NCBI GenBank assembly: GCA_027593245.1
Contig: JAQCJC010000010.1
Coordinates: forward strand, 1-40,152
Origin: Bacteroidota bacterium
GTDB taxonomy: Bacteria > Bacteroidota > Bacteroidia > Flavobacteriales > Flavobacteriaceae
DNA length: 40,152 nucleotides
Direction: 5' to 3'
The notes under the pieces were generated by a model that had not been told where the DNA came from, searched no databases, and worked only from the letters and a program-made list of their open reading frames with translations. Numbering within the stretch: position 1 is the stretch's first letter; each line of letters begins with the position of its first letter. This document shows positions 37,223-40,152 of the stretch, piece by piece. The position numbers were made by a program, and so were the translations under genes.

Positions 37223-38172
37223 ACAAAGGGAAATTACGTATCGTTTTTATGGGTACTCCGGCATTTGCGGTTCATATTCTTGATGGATTAGTTCAAAAAG
37301 AATATAACATAGTAGGCGTAGTCACAGCCCCTGATCGCCCAGCTGGACGTGGACAAAAAATTAAACAATCGGCGGTAAAAGTTTATGCGAATAAACATCA
37401 ATTGAAAGTGTTTCAACCTGAAAATTTAAAGGACCGGGAGTTTTTACAACAACTTCAAAATGTTGAAGCAGATGTTCAGGTTGTGGTTGCATTCAGGATG
37501 TTGCCAAAGGTAGTTTGGCAAATGCCGAAAAAAGGAACTTTTAACCTACACGCCTCCTTACTGCCACAATACAGAGGAGCGGCGCCGATAAATTGGGCCA
37601 TTATCAATGGAGAAAAAGAGACAGGGGTTAGCACCTTTTTTATTGACGAAAAAATTGATACTGGGGCACTGATTTTTCAAAGCAAAATAAGTATCTCAGC
37701 TGCGGATAACGCGGGGACACTTCACGACAAGCTGATGATAGAAGGGCTGTTGTTGACGCTCAGAACTTTAAATGCCATAGGAGATAATCAATTTGAAACC
37801 ACACAACAAAAAGCCGTTTCAAACCTAAAAACAGCACATAAACTAAATAAGGAAAATTGTAAGATAGATTGGTCTAAAAGTGGGTGCCAAATAATAAACC
37901 ATGTACGCGGACTAAACCCCTACCCCAGCGCTTGGACATTGTTACAGAACGGAAATGACCTAATTAACTTAAAACTTTATGAAGTTCAATTTGAAAAAAT
38001 TACGCATCAACTTGAAATTGGTAAAGTTGTTATTGACAAATCTTCAATAAAAGTAGCTACTAGAGATGGTTTTATTGATCTAACATCATTTAAATTTCCG
38101 GGGAAAAAACAAATGGATGTGAAATCTTTTTTAAATGGTTTTTCATTTGATACAGAGGCGAAAATGGTATAA
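37213..38172 (+). CDS. fmt: Methionyl-tRNA formyltransferase
   Basis: RIVFMGTPAFAVHILDGL, VVTAPDRPAGRGQKI, NLHASLLPQYRGAAPINWAIINGEKETGVSTFFID, GLNPYPSAW. Confidence 0.97.
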   Translation: MSINKGKLRIVFMGTPAFAVHILDGLVQKEYNIVGVVTAPDRPAGRGQKIKQSAVKVYANKHQLKVFQPENLKDREFLQQLQNVEADVQVVVAFRMLPKVVWQMPKKGTFNLHASLLPQYRGAAPINWAIINGEKETGVSTFFIDEKIDTGALIFQSKISISAADNAGTLHDKLMIEGLLLTLRTLNAIGDNQFETTQQKAVSNLKTAHKLNKENCKIDWSKSGCQIINHVRGLNPYPSAWTLLQNGNDLINLKLYEVQFEKITHQLEIGKVVIDKSSIKVATRDGFIDLTSFKFPGKKQMDVKSFLNGFSFDTEAKMV

Positions 38173-38248
38173 AAAATAGTCGTTTTGTGTTGGTAAATAA
38201 AATTTAATTGGTACATTTATTTGTGATAACACAAGTTTTTACTCCATT

Positions 38249-38800
38249 GTGACCATTAAGAAAGGTAAAATATTAATCGCTGAACCCTCTATTATCGGAG
38301 ATATTTCCTTTAATAGATCTATTATACTTTTGGCAGATCATAATAATGAAGGGTCTATTGGTTTTATCCTTAATAAACCCCTAGACTACTGTCTTGGAGA
38401 CCTGATTCCAGAAATTGAATCTAATCTTCCTATTTACAATGGTGGGCCTGTACAACAAGATAATCTATACTTTATACATAAAGTTGCTGAATTAATCCCT
38501 GAAAGTATAGAGATTTCAGAAGGATTGTTCTGGAGTGGTAACTTTGAACACGTTTCAAAGCTTGTTGCCGAAGAAAAAATAAATGAGAATGATATTCGAT
38601 TTTTCTTAGGATACTCTGGTTGGGAGGCTAATCAATTGAATTCAGAATTGAAAGGAAATACATGGATTCTTTCTGAAAATACACACCGTAATAATATTAT
38701 CAAAGTTGTAGATACTGCCTTTTGGAAAAATAAAATGTTAGCCCTTGGCGGAGAATACAGCATTTGGTCTAATGCACCCGAACACCCATCGCACAACTAA
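38249..38800 (+). CDS. YqgE/AlgH family protein
   Basis: KGKILIAEPSIIGDISFNRSIILLADHNNEGSIGFILNKPLD, YNGGPVQQDNLYFIH, FLGYSGWEANQLNSEL; GTG start. Confidence 0.93.
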   Translation: MTIKKGKILIAEPSIIGDISFNRSIILLADHNNEGSIGFILNKPLDYCLGDLIPEIESNLPIYNGGPVQQDNLYFIHKVAELIPESIEISEGLFWSGNFEHVSKLVAEEKINENDIRFFLGYSGWEANQLNSELKGNTWILSENTHRNNIIKVVDTAFWKNKMLALGGEYSIWSNAPEHPSHN

Positions 38801-39648
38801 TCCAGACGAAGTTTTGTATTTAATAGAACCAAGAGTTTTGAACAGATTTCAGCGCTAAATTCTTTTTTTCTAAATTTTGTAATGGGTACTATTCCCTGAA
38901 TTACGTTTGTAATAAATAACTCATCAGCTTTTTGGAGTTCGAAAGGTGAAATAGACGATTCACTTAATTCAAAATCTGGAGATTTTGAGATAATTTCAAT
39001 CAACTTTTCACGCACAATTCCCTTTAAACATCCATCGTCCAATGGTGGTGTTTTCACAGTATTCCCTTTAATTAGAAAAATATTACCATTAAGAGCTTCT
39101 ATAATGCTTTTATCGGTGTTAAGTAACAAACAATTATTGTAATTATTTTCTTTGGCAAAAATACTACCTACTACATTCACCGCTTTGTTATTTGTTTTCA
39201 ATGTCGATAGCAGATTTGGTGAGATTAAATAATCCTTAAAAAGTTCAATTTCATAATGTCCTTTGTTTATTTCATAGAGATCAGAACTAAGTTCTTGTGC
39301 AGAAATAATATATGAAACATTGTTGGATGTTGGTGTGTAAAAGCCCTCTGAATCTCTATAGACAGTGATTTTGACCCTATAGGAAATAGCGTTGTTAGGA
39401 AGCGATTGAACCAAATTTACTATTTCATTTTCCAAAAACTCTGGCGTAAAATGCATTGGAATCTCCATGCGCAATATGCGCATTGAGGCCATTAATCTAA
39501 AATAATGAGCCTCCCAAAAAACAGGCTTATTGTTGTTAAATTTGATAGTTTCAAAAACAGAGTCACCATAAGCAAGTCCCCTGTTGTTAGTGGGTATATT
39601 AGCTTCGAAATCTTGATAGAGTGTTCCGTTGATATTGACCATAAACAT
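38797..39648 (-). CDS. Aminotransferase class IV
   Basis: INGTLYQDFEANIPTNNRGLAYGDSVFETIKF, RVKITVYRD, CLKGIVREKLIEI, ADELFITNVIQGIVPI. Confidence 0.9.
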   Translation of the reverse strand: MFMVNINGTLYQDFEANIPTNNRGLAYGDSVFETIKFNNNKPVFWEAHYFRLMASMRILRMEIPMHFTPEFLENEIVNLVQSLPNNAISYRVKITVYRDSEGFYTPTSNNVSYIISAQELSSDLYEINKGHYEIELFKDYLISPNLLSTLKTNNKAVNVVGSIFAKENNYNNCLLLNTDKSIIEALNGNIFLIKGNTVKTPPLDDGCLKGIVREKLIEIISKSPDFELSESSISPFELQKADELFITNVIQGIVPITKFRKKEFSAEICSKLLVLLNTKLRLD

Positions 39649-39690
39649 TCAAAAATAGAAATGCAAATATACACTAAATTAAGCTTTTGC

Positions 39691-40077
39691 TTAACGTGAC
39701 CCCAAAACCTGCTTTAAGCTAGAAATTTGATTTTCCCAAAGCATTTTGGCTTCCTCTTCCTCATCATCGTCTGAAAAATCAGTAACAATTAAGGAAACGT
39801 CTTTAGTTATACCATCTACTTGTATACGAAGTTCAAAATAACAGCTTTCATCATCATTTTCAAGCCATTTAAACTTGATTCGTTCAGGGCTTTTCTTTGT
39901 AATGAGTTTGGCTTGTTCTTCAGAGTCGTCCCAAATAAAGGTAAACAACTCGCCTCTTGAATTCACATTATCGGCAAACCATTCTGAAAGTCCAGATGGG
40001 GTTGAAATATAATTGTATAGTAATTGCGGTGAAGCTTGTATAGGAAATTCAATTTCAAATTTTACTTTGGCACTCAT
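39691..40077 (-). CDS. START-like/SRPBCC (AHSA1-like) domain protein
   Basis: KVKFEIEFPIQASPQLLYNYISTPSGLSEWFADNVNSRGELFTFIWDDSEEQAKLI. Confidence 0.85.
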   Translation of the reverse strand: MSAKVKFEIEFPIQASPQLLYNYISTPSGLSEWFADNVNSRGELFTFIWDDSEEQAKLITKKSPERIKFKWLENDDESCYFELRIQVDGITKDVSLIVTDFSDDDEEEEAKMLWENQISSLKQVLGSR

Positions 40078-40152
40078 GGTTGTATAATTAGATTTCCAAT
40101 ATATACATTAATTTGTTAGTTTTAAAAGAAAAAAAAATATTTTTTACAGAGT

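Noticed and set aside
1-40152. Mobile elements, prophage, CRISPR, toxin-antitoxin or classical defence system
   Set aside because: No transposase, integrase, repeat-spacer array, nuclease/helicase defence pairing or tRNA-flanked island seen. RecQ appears as a stand-alone housekeeping gene next to fmt.

Overview
AT-rich, gene-dense 40 kb chromosomal window that reads as a marine flavobacterium (Bacteroidota) from its gene content and protein sequences. About 46 protein genes are supportable. I see no tRNA, rRNA, CRISPR array, transposase or phage genes. Main blocks: (1) a nearly complete menaquinone pathway, menE/C/A/B and menD/F plus a thioesterase, split by purU and other genes. (2) A divergent proteorhodopsin and blh (retinal-forming beta-carotene dioxygenase) pair; the rhodopsin has D88/T92/E99 (proton-pump type) and M96 (green-type tuning). 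(3) Housekeeping genes: dnaK, panB, an RluA-type pseudouridine synthase, ALDH and a YifB/ComM ATPase. (4) The most interesting part, ~21.3-32.3 kb: a compact one-strand run of 16 genes. It encodes a TetR-like protein, ABC1 kinase, flavin reductase, DUF2256 micro-protein (missing from the ORF track), cryptochrome-DASH, FeS-type (6-4) photolyase, unknown protein, TIGR03643/DUF2805 protein, FolE, unknown small protein, SDR, periplasmic glutathione peroxidase, Lacal_2735-like small protein, TspO, SRPBCC protein and class I photolyase. It looks like a light or photo-oxidative stress island. Its two non-coding promoter gaps share a 22-nt element (21/22 identical), and related GTTTAA/TTAAAC palindromic sequence lies at the proteorhodopsin promoter. 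(5) murA, DUF4290, DUF493, an AAA ATPase, recQ, fmt, yqgE, an aminotransferase class IV and a START-like gene. All identifications come from reading the translated sequences; no database search was run.
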